Shown here piece by piece: positions 26,018 to 35,634 of a DNA stretch of 64,000 nucleotides (position 1 is the stretch's first letter; each line of letters begins with the position of its first letter). Below the pieces are notes generated by a model, which was given only the letters and a program-made list of their open reading frames with translations, made no database searches and was not told the origin of the DNA. Origin of the DNA: Helicobacter apodemus (GTDB taxonomy: Bacteria; Campylobacterota; Campylobacteria; Campylobacterales; Helicobacteraceae). The translations under genes and the position numbers were made by a program. Where the stretch lies: contig NZ_JRPC02000008.1 of NCBI RefSeq assembly GCF_000765745.2, positions 1 through 64,000 of the forward strand, read 5' to 3'.

Positions 26018-28419
26018 TAACGTAAAACATACTTTAAGACTTCTTTAAAATGCTCAACAGGATATATTTGCAATCCCTCTTTAACTTCTTGGGGTATCTC
26101 ATCTATATCTCTCTCAAAGTTTTTCTTAGGGATTAGCACTTCTTTCATCCCACTTTTATACGCAGCAATAAGCTTCTCTTGCAATCCACCAATAGGCAAG
26201 ACTTTCCCCCGCAAGGTCAATTCTCCTGTCATAGCTAATGTACTTTTAGCGGGATGATTAGTAAAAATGGAGGCCAAAGCACTCCCTATGGCTATTCCCG
26301 CACTTGGACCATCTTTTGGTGTAGCACCCTCTGGCACATGTAAATGAATATCAAAACAATTATAAATGCTTGTTTCAATCTCTGGCTTTTTATTCTTTTG
26401 AACTATCGCAATTAATGTCTTATCAACCTTTAATTCTCCACTATCAATTAAGGACTTCACATAAGAGTAAGCAATTTTGGCACTCTCTTTCATCACATCG
26501 CCTAAATTTCCTGTAAGGTTTAAACTCCCCTTGCCTTTAATTTTCAAAGCCTCAATTTTTAAGACATCGCCACCAACACTTGTCCAAGCTAAACCATTGA
26601 CAAGCCCTACCTCACTTTTCTTATCAGCATTTTCAAACTCAAAAACAATTTTGTCAAGATAATTTCCTATGTTTTTGGGTGTAATGGTTATCTTTTCTTG
26701 ATTGCCCCTAAGAATCTCTTTAGCAACTTTACGCAAAATTTGTGCGATTTTGCGTCTTAGATTCCTAACCCCTGCTTCCCTTGTATATTTCTCAATCAAA
26801 ACCTTAATAGCAGGCAAAGTAAAAGAAATTTCAAAGTTTTTTAAGCCATGTTTCTTTAACTCTTGTGGAATAAGGTATTTTTTAGCGATTTGCTCCTTTT
26901 GGCTTGGCGTATAACTATTGATATTAATAAACTCCATCCTATCGCGCAAAGGAGCTGGAATCTGTGTAATATCATTAGCAGTGGCGATAAAAACAACTTG
27001 GGATAAATCTAAGCTAAAATTTGTGTAATAATCTCTAAATTCTTTATTTTGTTCAGGATCTAAAATCTCTAGCAATACCGAAGAGGGATCTCCCCTAAAA
27101 GAATAATGAATTTTATCAATTTCATCTAAAACAACGACTGGATTCATCTCCTTAGCATCAATTAATCCTTGCACGATTCTACCAGGCATTGCCCCAATAT
27201 AAGTGCGTCTATGCCCCCTTAACTCATTAACATCCTCTAAACCACCAAGTGCAATCCTAATAAGCTTCCGCTTTAAGGCTATGGCAATAGAGTTAGCAAG
27301 GCTTGTCTTACCAACCCCCGGAGGTCCATAAAAACACAAAATCGTTCCCTTAGAATCATTTTTCTTCTGCCCCCTTAAAGCAAGAAGTTCTCGCACAGCA
27401 AAATACTCAACAATTCTTTCTTTGGGTTTTTGCAAGGCATAATGATCTTTATTGAGCTGATTTTCTACTTCTGCTATTTTTAAAGTCTTTGTAGAATAGC
27501 TCCCAAAAGGAATCTCTAAAACAAGTTCTATATAATTTTGCAATAAATTCGCATCTGCACTATCAGGATGCATTCGGGAGAGCTTATTGATTTGTTTAGT
27601 AATCTCTTTATAAGCATCCTTACTCATTACATCCTTAAAACCCTCTAATTTTTTCCTATATTCCTCTATTTCAACATCTTTGCTATTATCTACTCCAAGC
27701 TCTTTTTGGATTTGCTTTAATTGCTCTTTCAAAAAATATTCTTTGTTAATTTTTTCCATTTGAGAATTAACTTTATTTTTAATTTCTTTTTGAATCTGTT
27801 GGGCTTTAATCTCTTCCATAATAATATCAATAAGCGTTACAAGTCGTTCTTCAGGATCATTTTCTTTAAAAACTTTATAAGCTTGCTCTTTTTTGAGCCT
27901 TGCTGCACTAGCGATTAAATCTGCGGCACGATTGGGATCCATAGTCTCATTAATGCTCCTTAATAAATCTTGCGGAAACATCTGTGAGACACTATATAGA
28001 GTGCGTAACTTCTCTTTTAAAACCGATAAAATCGCTTCAACTCGACTGGCATCATAACTGCTTGAAAGAATAGGTGCAATTTCTCCCACCAAAGGGCTTT
28101 TAGAAACAATTCCTAAAATACTTCCGCGGCTTAAACCTTGAAAAAGAATCTTTACCCTTCCCTCTGGCAATACAACACGACGCATAATAGTGCCAATTAC
28201 ACCAACATCATAAAAGGATTCTTCCTCATCATTGTCTCTATTTTTAGAAGCTGTAATAAAAATGAGTTTATCTCCACCCTCTATTGCTACATCTATAGCT
28301 TTAATACTTTCCTCATCACCAATAAAAAGAGGGACTATCATAAAAGGATACAAAAACATATCCTCTTCAATAATTATTGGTAATTGCTTTGGGAATTCTC
28401 CATAACGTTCTAATTGCAT
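26017..28419 (-). CDS. lon: ATP-dependent protease Lon
   Basis: This roughly 800-residue AAA+ protease degrades misfolded and regulatory proteins. It has an N-terminal substrate-binding domain (1-200), a coiled coil around 210-260, Walker A GPPGVGKT (near 360), and a proteolytic Ser in PKDGPSAGIA (near 685) with a Lys dyad partner about 43 residues later. A longer start at 28431 overlaps the bamD stop. I prefer the ATG at 28419 because TAGGAA precedes it at good spacing and the protein then starts MQLERYGEFPK. It is cotranscribed with bamD upstream. Confidence 0.95.
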   Translation of the reverse strand: MQLERYGEFPKQLPIIIEEDMFLYPFMIVPLFIGDEESIKAIDVAIEGGDKLIFITASKNRDNDEEESFYDVGVIGTIMRRVVLPEGRVKILFQGLSRGSILGIVSKSPLVGEIAPILSSSYDASRVEAILSVLKEKLRTLYSVSQMFPQDLLRSINETMDPNRAADLIASAARLKKEQAYKVFKENDPEERLVTLIDIIMEEIKAQQIQKEIKNKVNSQMEKINKEYFLKEQLKQIQKELGVDNSKDVEIEEYRKKLEGFKDVMSKDAYKEITKQINKLSRMHPDSADANLLQNYIELVLEIPFGSYSTKTLKIAEVENQLNKDHYALQKPKERIVEYFAVRELLALRGQKKNDSKGTILCFYGPPGVGKTSLANSIAIALKRKLIRIALGGLEDVNELRGHRRTYIGAMPGRIVQGLIDAKEMNPVVVLDEIDKIHYSFRGDPSSVLLEILDPEQNKEFRDYYTNFSLDLSQVVFIATANDITQIPAPLRDRMEFININSYTPSQKEQIAKKYLIPQELKKHGLKNFEISFTLPAIKVLIEKYTREAGVRNLRRKIAQILRKVAKEILRGNQEKITITPKNIGNYLDKIVFEFENADKKSEVGLVNGLAWTSVGGDVLKIEALKIKGKGSLNLTGNLGDVMKESAKIAYSYVKSLIDSGELKVDKTLIAIVQKNKKPEIETSIYNCFDIHLHVPEGATPKDGPSAGIAIGSALASIFTNHPAKSTLAMTGELTLRGKVLPIGGLQEKLIAAYKSGMKEVLIPKKNFERDIDEIPQEVKEGLQIYPVEHFKEVLKYVLR

Positions 28420-28424
28420 ATTTC

Positions 28425-29102
28425 CTACCATTCAAAGATTTTCTGATACCAAGGCGACTTTGCTTCTTGATAAAAAATATCTTTCATCCAAGCATTTTCA
28501 TCAATTTTTTTCTGATAGTATTCGACAGCTTGTTCCTTATCTTTCTTTTTATAAACCCTTATAATCTCTTTTTCCAAACTAAGATTAGCTAATTGAAGTC
28601 TTAGCAATATCATATCCGAAAATGGGCGATAACGTGAATAAGGATATTTTTCACCAAACTTTTCAGCTAATTTAATAGAATCTATTAAAAGTTGCTGGTC
28701 TCTATGCTGTTTTGCAAAGGCAAAATAATTTGCCTGCAATTTTAAAAATTCTACAAAATCAATATTCTTTTCATCTCCAAAACGTTTAATAAATTCATCA
28801 AAATAAAAACTTGCTAAAAGATACTCCTCTGCTTGCATATGAGCCCTACCCAAAATAAGCATTGCTTCAGAAAGCAAAGGAGAGTTTAAATGCTCACTTT
28901 GCAAAGAAACAAAGTAACTATCTGCTTTCTCTAAATCCCCATTACGAATTTCTTTAAGCATATTTTCATACCAATAATCTGCAGATTTATTAATCTCATC
29001 AAGGGCTAAACCACTATTAGTTTTTGAAGAACAAGCACTAAGTCCTATAAAACCTATTAAAATACCTATGCTCAAAAAACAAATTTTAAAAAACTTCATC
29101 AT
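28425..29102 (-). CDS. bamD: outer membrane assembly lipoprotein BamD
   Basis: This 225-residue protein has a lipobox LSAC (Cys about 24) and tetratricopeptide-like helical repeats: YWYENMLKEIRNGDLEKADSYF, LSEAMLILGRAHMQAEEYLLASFYFDEFIKRF and the PYSRYRP segment typical of BamD/ComL. It is part of the BAM complex that inserts beta-barrel proteins such as LptD. The start may be either of two adjacent Met codons. The divergent gene is fliW; lon follows with overlap. Confidence 0.9.
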   Translation of the reverse strand: MMKFFKICFLSIGILIGFIGLSACSSKTNSGLALDEINKSADYWYENMLKEIRNGDLEKADSYFVSLQSEHLNSPLLSEAMLILGRAHMQAEEYLLASFYFDEFIKRFGDEKNIDFVEFLKLQANYFAFAKQHRDQQLLIDSIKLAEKFGEKYPYSRYRPFSDMILLRLQLANLSLEKEIIRVYKKKDKEQAVEYYQKKIDENAWMKDIFYQEAKSPWYQKIFEW

Positions 29103-29262
29103 TTTTATTCCTTAAAAATTAGAGATGAGAAATGATATTTTTTGCCTAAAATATATCAACAATATTTTTTAGATTTATTTGCAATTATAACTTAAGTTCT
29201 ATGTAGGTTTTATAAATTTCTAAACAAAAATTGATTTTTTGCTTTTATTACGCTAGAATTTT

Positions 29263-29272
29263 GGTATAAAAT
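29263..29272 (+). promoter_or_regulatory. extended -10 promoter of fliW
   Basis: TGGTATAAAAT, a TG-extended -10 element, lies about 40 bases before the fliW start. No good -35 is visible, which is common in this group. Confidence 0.5.
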
Positions 29273-29312
29273 TTTTATTCTTTAGAAAATGATTTTTACA
29301 AGGTTCAAGCGT

Positions 29313-29744
29313 ATGGAATTTCTAGTAAAATCTCCAATCTTAGGATTTGAGCATATCCAAAAAATGACATTAGAAAAAATTGCAAAAGATGATGAAACTT
29401 TTATGCAACTAAAAAGTTGCGGAGATGATGGGATTTCTTTTACTTTAGTTAATCCTTACACAATGCGAACAGATTATCAATTTGAAATTCCCTCTCCCAT
29501 TAAAGCACTTTTAGAATTACCAGGAAAAACCAATATAGACCCAGCAAATACCAAACTTGCAATACTAAACATTGTCTGCATTAGAGAACCTATTGAAGAA
29601 TCTACGGTAAATTTCCTAGCACCCTTATTGTTTAACTTTGAAAACCTCACTATGGCTCAAGTCATTTTAGAAAGTTTTAGATATGAAAATTTTGGCTTAT
29701 CAGAACCTATCTCAAAGTTTTTTGATTTTAATGCTAAGATATGA
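29313..29744 (+). CDS. fliW: flagellar assembly factor FliW
   Basis: This protein of about 143 residues is an antagonist of CsrA that binds flagellin and couples flagellin translation to secretion. Family patterns are PILGFEHI near the start, FTLVNPYTMRTDYQFEIP in the middle and TKLAILNIVCIREPIEESTVNFLAP, followed by the C-terminal QVIL. A longer frame starts at 29289, but the ATG at 29313 begins at the conserved MEFLVKSPILGF, so I choose it. The stop overlaps the proC start by 4 bases. Confidence 0.9.
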   Translation: MEFLVKSPILGFEHIQKMTLEKIAKDDETFMQLKSCGDDGISFTLVNPYTMRTDYQFEIPSPIKALLELPGKTNIDPANTKLAILNIVCIREPIEESTVNFLAPLLFNFENLTMAQVILESFRYENFGLSEPISKFFDFNAKI

Positions 29745-30478
29745 AAACACTCCTTGTTATAGGCTATGGAAAAATGGCAAAAGCCATTTGCGAGGGCTTA
29801 AAAGGAAAGTTTCAAATACAGGTGTGTGGCAGAGATTCTAAAAAGATTGAAGACTTCTGCCTACCAATCCAAGCAACCCCCAAGTATACTCCCCAAGAGA
29901 TTGAAATAGATAACCAAGAAGTCTTACTCTGTATAAAGCCTTATGCACTTCATAGCTTTCAATTCCTAGGAGAAGCAAAATGTCTTTACTCCATACTAAA
30001 TGCCACCCCCTTAGAAACCCTACAAAAAACCATAAAATCACAACACTATATCCGTGCAATGCCTAATGTTTGTGCTAGTGTTGGTAAATCTATTACAAGT
30101 TTATGCGGTGATAAATCTTACAAAAACGAAGCCTTTGAAATTTTCAATGCCATTGGGGGCTGCATTTGGCTCGAAGAAACATTATTCCCAATAGCAACAG
30201 CTCTTAGTGGTTGCTCCCCAGCTTTTCTAGCCCTTATTGCAGAATCTATGATAGATTCTGGAGTAACTAATGGACTAACTAGAGAGCAAGCCACTAAAAT
30301 AGTTAAAACATTATTTGATGGCTTTGGAACACTGCTTCAAGCCCAACATCCCACACTTTTAAAAGAAAGCGTAATGAGTCCTGGAGGCTCTACTGCTCAA
30401 GGAATAGCAAGTCTAGAAAAAAATGCTCTAAGGAATGCCCTTTTTGAAGCCATTTTAGCTTCTAAGAATTTTGCTTGA
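29741..30478 (+). CDS. proC: pyrroline-5-carboxylate reductase
   Basis: This 245-residue NAD(P)H enzyme performs the last step of proline synthesis. The Rossmann motif GYGKMAKAICEGL lies at 8-20. YIRAMPNVCASVGKS and the C-terminal MSPGGSTAQGIASLE are diagnostic of ProC. It overlaps fliW by 4 bases (ATGA) and is overlapped by miaA. I recall the fliW-proC pairing from C. jejuni as well. Confidence 0.95.
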   Translation: MKTLLVIGYGKMAKAICEGLKGKFQIQVCGRDSKKIEDFCLPIQATPKYTPQEIEIDNQEVLLCIKPYALHSFQFLGEAKCLYSILNATPLETLQKTIKSQHYIRAMPNVCASVGKSITSLCGDKSYKNEAFEIFNAIGGCIWLEETLFPIATALSGCSPAFLALIAESMIDSGVTNGLTREQATKIVKTLFDGFGTLLQAQHPTLLKESVMSPGGSTAQGIASLEKNALRNALFEAILASKNFA

Positions 30479-31374
30479 GAGAAATTGCCATTTTAGGAGC
30501 AAGTGGATCTGGCAAAACCGACCTATCTTTAAATCTTGCAAATAGATTAAATGCCATTATACTTTCTTTAGATTCTTTAAGCATTTACCAACAAATCAAT
30601 ATCGCCTCTGCAAAACCCTCTAAAGAGCAAAGAGGAGAAATACCCCATTTTGGCATAGATGTTTTACACCCAAAAGAAACACATAATGCACAAATTTTTA
30701 TTCAAGAATACCAAAGGGCTAAAGCCTATGCAAAAAACTATCAAAAAAACCTCTTAATTGTTGGTGGAACAAGTTTTTATTTAAAAATACTCTTAGAGGG
30801 TCTCTCAACATTCCCCAAACTCACTCAAGAGCAAAAAATAACAATACAAGAAAAAATCAAGGGATTCCCAACCCAAGAATCCCGCTTTATGTATCTAAAC
30901 TCTATAGATAAGACGACAAAAATCCATCCCAATGACGCCTACCGCACCAATAAAGCTCTAGAGATTTATTTTAGCACCTCTTTAACCCCTACACAATATT
31001 TTCAACAAAATCCCCCAATACCCCTTTTAAAGAATTGCGAAATTTATGAAATACTCTTATGCAAAGAAGAACTTAAAGAAAACATCACAAAAAGAACACA
31101 TCTTATGCTACAAAAAGGTCTTATAGAGGAAGCAACAACCCTCTTAAATGACTTTGGAAATACCCACCAATGGGCTAAAAGTATAGGGATTAAAGAAGTA
31201 GGACAATTTTTAAAAGGAGTGATTCTAAAAGAGCATTTACAATCACTCATTACAACCCATACTTTACAACTAGCAAAACGGCAAAAAACCTTTAATAGAA
31301 CACAATTTCAAGAGCATTTTTGCGGCAGCACTCAAGAGATTTCACAAATGCTTTTATCTAAAAATTTCTCTTAA
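30475..31374 (+). CDS. miaA: tRNA dimethylallyltransferase MiaA
   Basis: This 299-residue enzyme prenylates A37 of tRNAs that read UNN codons. P-loop GASGSGKTDLS lies at about 7-17. SLDSLSIYQ carries the catalytic Asp, VGGTSFYLKILLEGLS is the second signature, and KRQKTFNRTQ lies near the C-terminus. The start is TTG at 30475, overlapping the proC stop (TTGA). No ATG is available nearby, so coupled initiation is likely. Confidence 0.93.
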   Translation: MREIAILGASGSGKTDLSLNLANRLNAIILSLDSLSIYQQINIASAKPSKEQRGEIPHFGIDVLHPKETHNAQIFIQEYQRAKAYAKNYQKNLLIVGGTSFYLKILLEGLSTFPKLTQEQKITIQEKIKGFPTQESRFMYLNSIDKTTKIHPNDAYRTNKALEIYFSTSLTPTQYFQQNPPIPLLKNCEIYEILLCKEELKENITKRTHLMLQKGLIEEATTLLNDFGNTHQWAKSIGIKEVGQFLKGVILKEHLQSLITTHTLQLAKRQKTFNRTQFQEHFCGSTQEISQMLLSKNFS

Positions 31375-31412
31375 CCCCTACATAATCTATCGCCTTTAAG
31401 CACACTACAAAG

Positions 31413-31430
31413 TTGGAATACTATTTGCTT
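31413..31430 (+). promoter_or_regulatory. sigma54 (RpoN) promoter of flgE
   Basis: TTGGAATACTATTTGCTT has the invariant GG (31415-16) and GC (31427-28) separated by exactly 10 bases, the -24/-12 arrangement. Hook genes are RpoN-class in Helicobacter, and the element lies about 40 bases before the flgE start. Confidence 0.75.
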
Positions 31431-31468
31431 TACTCACCACAAAATACTTTTTATAGAAAGGATTGCAA

Positions 31469-33703
31469 ATGTTACGATCTCTATGGTCAGGAGTCGGCGG
31501 TATGCAGGCTCATCAAATTGCATTAGATGTCGAATCTAACAATATTGCCAATGTCAATACAAATGGCTTTAAATACTCCCGTGCAGATTTCTCTACTATG
31601 ATTGTCCAAACTCAACGCGGTGCAACAGTCCCATATGCAGGTTTTGGTGGTGTTAATGATTATTCTGTAGGACTTGGAACAGGGATAGAAACCACAACAA
31701 AAGTTTTCTCACAAGGATCTTTACAAAACACTCACAGAAAGGCAGACTTAGCACTAACAGGAAATGGTATGTTTGTAGTAAGTGGAAATGGCGGTATATC
31801 TCATCTTTATACAAGAGATGGAGGATTTTCTTTTGATGCGGTGGGAAATCTTGTAACAACAAGTGGGTACATAGTTCAAGGTTGGCTTAGAGATTTAGGG
31901 GAAATTGAATCATCTAATTCATCTGGTGCAGGAACTGTCGATTCTACTAGACCCACTGGAAACATCACCATTGACCCTCGCCTTACTATCCCAGCAAAAG
32001 CAACTAGAAATCTTACAGGAGCTATTAATTTAACAAGTGGGGTAAAAACAGAGCATACTACCCTCCCAAGCTCACTAGATAGCACAGCGACCAATAACTA
32101 CTTAGCCGGTGGATTAGATAGAATTTATGATACGAAAGATAGACAGCTTGAAGTTGAACAAGATATGGGAGTTATGTTTAATGATGCGGGAGAAGCAATT
32201 CGCCTACAAGAAAGTCAAGGCATATGGGTAAGCTATCAAACCGCTACTTCACAACCCCTAAAAATTGATAGTGCTTATGTGGGTTCTACTACTATTACCA
32301 TTAATGAAGTCAATATTACTTGGACAAATAATCCACAAACTTCTAGATCTTCAAATTTACTGACTGCACAAGTAGCCATTAATAACCAAAAAGATAAGAC
32401 TGGGGTAGAAGCCCTCATTAGAAGCGGACAACTTATCTTGCAAAATACCAACCAAATTGATGGCGACGCAAGCAAAAAAAATATAAGGGCTAGAATCACA
32501 GGAGGAACAGCTTTTGCCGATAGCTCTACTATTGCTGTAACTACTGCCTTTAGATACACCTACACCCAACAAACAGACGCGGATTCTGCCTCTGGAAATT
32601 TCCGCACGACAGAAGATCTAAGAGCCTTGTTACAACAAGATGCAAACAAGGTGAAACAATTTGGGGGAGATTCCGCTGCAGCAGCGACTGCCGCTGCTAA
32701 TAGAACTTTTGTGCAATCAACCTTTAGCGTTAAAGTAATACTCAATAATAGTGGACAATTTGCGATTGAAAATAAACAAGATGGTTTTAATGCAAGTGCC
32801 AATGCAATAGGTATAGGAACCGGTTTAACCCAACCTGCATATGATAACCTTAACATATTTGTCTCTGCTTATAATGATACGCTGACAACTACGAATGTTC
32901 TTTTCAAAAATCAAATGAAAGCCTTAAATACAGGGGTATTAGTAGAAGGAGGAAATGTTACAACCTCTGGTGGCTTAAGAATGGCTAAGTTTGCTTCAAC
33001 GATTGCCATTTATGATAGCCTTGGGAATAAACACAATTTAACCATAGACTTCACCAAAGTTAGGGATAAAGAATGGAGTTGGAAAGTTACCGTTCCAGAA
33101 CCTGCCGAATTACTTGGGGCTAGCGCACAAAGACCGAATATCTTAGAAGGGGGTAGTGTAACCTTTGGGGATCAAGGCGAATTACTAGGGTTTAACCCTT
33201 CTACTATCCAATTTAAACCTAACAATGGAGCGGCTTTTCCGCAAAATATTAATTTAGATTTTGGGACAGCAGGAGGACACTCTGGGCTTACAAGCACAGG
33301 TTCAGAGTCTGCGGCTACAAATGTTAATGGAGATGGCTATCCATCAGGACAATTTAAAGAATTCTACTTTGATAAAACAGGCACAATGATAGGCATTTTT
33401 AACAATGGACGCAATCTCGCTTTAGCCCAGGTAGCTATTGCAACATTTGCAAATTATGAGGGCTTGCAGGAATCTGGAAGCAATCTGTATTCAGAAAGTC
33501 CAAATTCTGGACGAGCTACCATAGGAACAGCTGGAACAGGAGGTAGGGCAGCTGTAGAAGCTTCTAAATTAGAGATGAGTAATACAGACCTTAGTAGAGG
33601 ATTAACGCAACTTATTGTCGTGCAAAGAGGTTTCCAAGCAAACTCTAAATCCGTTACTACAGCCGATCAGATTCTCAACACTCTCTTAGGATTAAAACAA
33701 TAA
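31469..33703 (+). CDS. flgE: flagellar hook protein FlgE
   Basis: This protein of about 744 residues builds the hook joining rod and filament. The conserved N-terminal helix (LRSLWSGVGGMQAHQIALD, then SNNIANVNTNGFKYSR) and C-terminal helix (SNTDLSRGLTQLIVVQRGF, QILNTLLGLKQ) form the D0 core. The variable middle (about 150-600) is the surface domain, and NQGIWVSY-like and FRTTEDLRALL segments match the long H. pylori FlgE. The ORF can open with TTG at 31463, but ATG at 31469 with AAAGGA upstream gives the conserved MLRSLW start. It is transcribed alone from a sigma54 promoter. Confidence 0.96.
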   Translation: MLRSLWSGVGGMQAHQIALDVESNNIANVNTNGFKYSRADFSTMIVQTQRGATVPYAGFGGVNDYSVGLGTGIETTTKVFSQGSLQNTHRKADLALTGNGMFVVSGNGGISHLYTRDGGFSFDAVGNLVTTSGYIVQGWLRDLGEIESSNSSGAGTVDSTRPTGNITIDPRLTIPAKATRNLTGAINLTSGVKTEHTTLPSSLDSTATNNYLAGGLDRIYDTKDRQLEVEQDMGVMFNDAGEAIRLQESQGIWVSYQTATSQPLKIDSAYVGSTTITINEVNITWTNNPQTSRSSNLLTAQVAINNQKDKTGVEALIRSGQLILQNTNQIDGDASKKNIRARITGGTAFADSSTIAVTTAFRYTYTQQTDADSASGNFRTTEDLRALLQQDANKVKQFGGDSAAAATAAANRTFVQSTFSVKVILNNSGQFAIENKQDGFNASANAIGIGTGLTQPAYDNLNIFVSAYNDTLTTTNVLFKNQMKALNTGVLVEGGNVTTSGGLRMAKFASTIAIYDSLGNKHNLTIDFTKVRDKEWSWKVTVPEPAELLGASAQRPNILEGGSVTFGDQGELLGFNPSTIQFKPNNGAAFPQNINLDFGTAGGHSGLTSTGSESAATNVNGDGYPSGQFKEFYFDKTGTMIGIFNNGRNLALAQVAIATFANYEGLQESGSNLYSESPNSGRATIGTAGTGGRAAVEASKLEMSNTDLSRGLTQLIVVQRGFQANSKSVTTADQILNTLLGLKQ

Positions 33704-33712
33704 TCCTAAGAG
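33683..33712 (+). terminator. hairpin at the flgE stop codon
   Basis: An 11-bp perfect stem CTCTTAGGATT / AATCCTAAGAG with an 8-base loop encloses the flgE stop. The following sequence is AT-rich but has no clean T run, so termination efficiency is uncertain. Confidence 0.5.
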
Positions 33713-33786
33713 ATACTTCTAAATTATCCTCCTTAATACTCTTAACATTAAAGACTTAATATCCCTAAAATAAATCTAAAAATTTT

Positions 33787-34641
33787 CTACTCTGCTATAA
33801 ACTGACTTCCTATTCCAGCAGAGGTAAAAAGCTCTAATAAAAGCGAATGTGGAACTCTGCCATCAATAATATGTGCCTTTTCTACACCTTGTTTTACACA
33901 TTCCAAACATGCCTCCACCTTAGGTATCATACCTCCAACAATCACACCCTTTGTAATTAATTCTTGAGCATCTTGGAGTTTCAAACTCTCTAAAATTTCT
34001 TTATCCTCCCCTAAAACCCCTCTAGTATCTGTTAAAAAAATAACCCTTTTAGCTTTGGTTGCAATTGCTATAGAGCTTGCCGCACTATCTGCATTCACAT
34101 TAAACCCCGGATGTCCTGATTCCTCGCCACTAGCAATAGGGGCAATCACAGGAATAAGATTTTGCTCTAAGAGATTATCAATCACTTCTGCCCTAACTTC
34201 TGTAATCTCTCCTGTGTAACCATATTTCCCATTATCTTTTTCTCTAGCCTGTAACAAAGAAGCATCTTTTCCACTAATACCAATGGCATTTGCACCATTA
34301 AAATTTAAAAATGCCGTAATTTCTTTATTAATTTCACCGCTAAGCACCATTTCAACAATCTTTAAAGCATCCATACTCGTTACCCTAAGCCCATTAATAA
34401 ACTCACTTTTAATTTGCAGCATTTCTAATAATTCATTAATCCTTTTTCCTCCACCGTGGATAATAATAGGTTTAATCCCCAACATATAAAGCAAAACAAT
34501 ATCAATAGCAAATTGCTCTTTTAAATGGGGGTTAATTTGTGCAGCACCCCCATACTTAATCACAATCTTAGAACCCCTAAAAAGCCTAATATAGGGAAGC
34601 GAATCAAGCAAAACAGAAACGATTCTAGAATGATTACGCAT
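33787..34641 (-). CDS. argB: acetylglutamate kinase
   Basis: This protein of about 284 residues phosphorylates N-acetylglutamate in arginine synthesis. KIVIKYGGAAQ binds ATP, IIIHGGGKRINELL is the substrate loop, and FNVNADSAASSIA and LTDTRGVL complete the amino-acid kinase fold. The frame is open to 34698, but the ATG at 34641 has AAGGAAAAAA upstream. The promoter's TATAAT at 34677 lies inside the longer version, which rules that version out in practice. Confidence 0.95.
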   Translation of the reverse strand: MRNHSRIVSVLLDSLPYIRLFRGSKIVIKYGGAAQINPHLKEQFAIDIVLLYMLGIKPIIIHGGGKRINELLEMLQIKSEFINGLRVTSMDALKIVEMVLSGEINKEITAFLNFNGANAIGISGKDASLLQAREKDNGKYGYTGEITEVRAEVIDNLLEQNLIPVIAPIASGEESGHPGFNVNADSAASSIAIATKAKRVIFLTDTRGVLGEDKEILESLKLQDAQELITKGVIVGGMIPKVEACLECVKQGVEKAHIIDGRVPHSLLLELFTSAGIGSQFIAE

Positions 34642-34671
34642 TTTTTTCCTTTTTGTAGTAAAATAGTCCAA

Positions 34672-34677
34672 ATTATA
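34672..34677 (-). promoter_or_regulatory. extended -10 of argB
   Basis: TTGGTATAAT on the minus strand ends about 30 bases before the chosen argB ATG. The same 50-base interval must also hold the promoter for the divergent dehydrogenase gene. Confidence 0.55.
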
Positions 34678-34692
34678 CCAAAAGGATAGCCA

Positions 34693-35634
34693 ATGCAAAA
34701 CAAAATCGTATTTTTAGATGCTTTAAGTTTAGGGGAGAGCAATATCCAATCAAGACTTGAATCTTTTGGAGCTTACACTGCCTATCCCACGACCAAACCC
34801 GAAGAAACCCTGCAACGCTCTAAAGGAGCTAATATCATCCTTAGTAATAAAGTAGTTTTAAATAAAGAGATTTTAGAAGCCCTCAAGCAAGATTTAAAAC
34901 TTATTTGTATTACCGCAACAGGAACCAATAATGTAGATTTAGAAGCCGCAAAAGCATTGGGTATAACTGTGAAAAATGTTGCGGGATATTCTACTCAAAG
35001 TGTGGCACAACATACTTTAATGTTAGCATTAGGGCTTTGTGCCAAATTACCCTTTTATGATTCTTATGTAAAGAGCAGAGAATATGCTAACAACCCTCTT
35101 TTTACAAATCTTTCTTTACCTCTAGAACTTTTAAATGGCAAAAACTGGGGAATCATTGGACTAGGCTCTATTGGAAAAGAGGTTGCTAGATTAGCATCAG
35201 CTTTTGGTGCTAGGGTGTGTTATTACTCAACAAGCGGTAAAAACAACAATACAGACTACCCATCCTTACCCTTAGAAGAGCTTTTAAAAACAAGCTTTGT
35301 AGTCTCTATCCACGCACCTTTAAACCCAACAACACAAAATCTACTGTCCGCAAAAAATCTCTCACTCCTGCAAGAAAATAGTATTTTAATCAATATCGGA
35401 AGAGGAGGGATTGTCAATGAAGAAGATTTAGCACAAGCACTAAAGCAACAAAGATTCTATGTAGGGCTTGATGTATTTACTAAAGAACCTATGCAAGAAA
35501 ATAACCCCTTATTAGATAAAAGCATTGCCCATCAACTATTACTTACCCCTCACAATGCTTGGGGGTATGAGCAAAGCAAAGAAGCATTAATTGAAGGGAT
35601 AGTCAAAAACATTAAAGAGTTTTTAACCCTTTAA
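34693..35634 (+). CDS. D-2-hydroxyacid dehydrogenase (hydroxypyruvate/glycerate type)
   Basis: This 313-residue NAD-dependent enzyme has the full D-isomer dehydrogenase pattern: nucleotide loop GLGSIGKEVA (about 154-163), substrate-binding NVAGYSTQSVAQHT, catalytic Arg in LINIGRGGIVNEEDL, Glu in DVFTKEPM, and His in LTPHNAWGYEQ. The set resembles HprA/glycerate dehydrogenase more than SerA (no ACT domain), but D-lactate dehydrogenase cannot be excluded. It is divergent from argB and convergent with tonB, overlapping its end by 12 bases. Confidence 0.85.
   Translation: MQNKIVFLDALSLGESNIQSRLESFGAYTAYPTTKPEETLQRSKGANIILSNKVVLNKEILEALKQDLKLICITATGTNNVDLEAAKALGITVKNVAGYSTQSVAQHTLMLALGLCAKLPFYDSYVKSREYANNPLFTNLSLPLELLNGKNWGIIGLGSIGKEVARLASAFGARVCYYSTSGKNNNTDYPSLPLEELLKTSFVVSIHAPLNPTTQNLLSAKNLSLLQENSILINIGRGGIVNEEDLAQALKQQRFYVGLDVFTKEPMQENNPLLDKSIAHQLLLTPHNAWGYEQSKEALIEGIVKNIKEFLTL

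Noticed and set aside
32560-32856. 98-codon minus-strand frame inside flgE
   Set aside because: Shadow of a strongly conserved hook gene; low-complexity Ala/Leu composition and no start context.
34642-34698. Longer argB start
   Set aside because: It would place the argB promoter -10 inside the coding region and adds residues absent from the family; ATG at 34641 has a good ribosome site.
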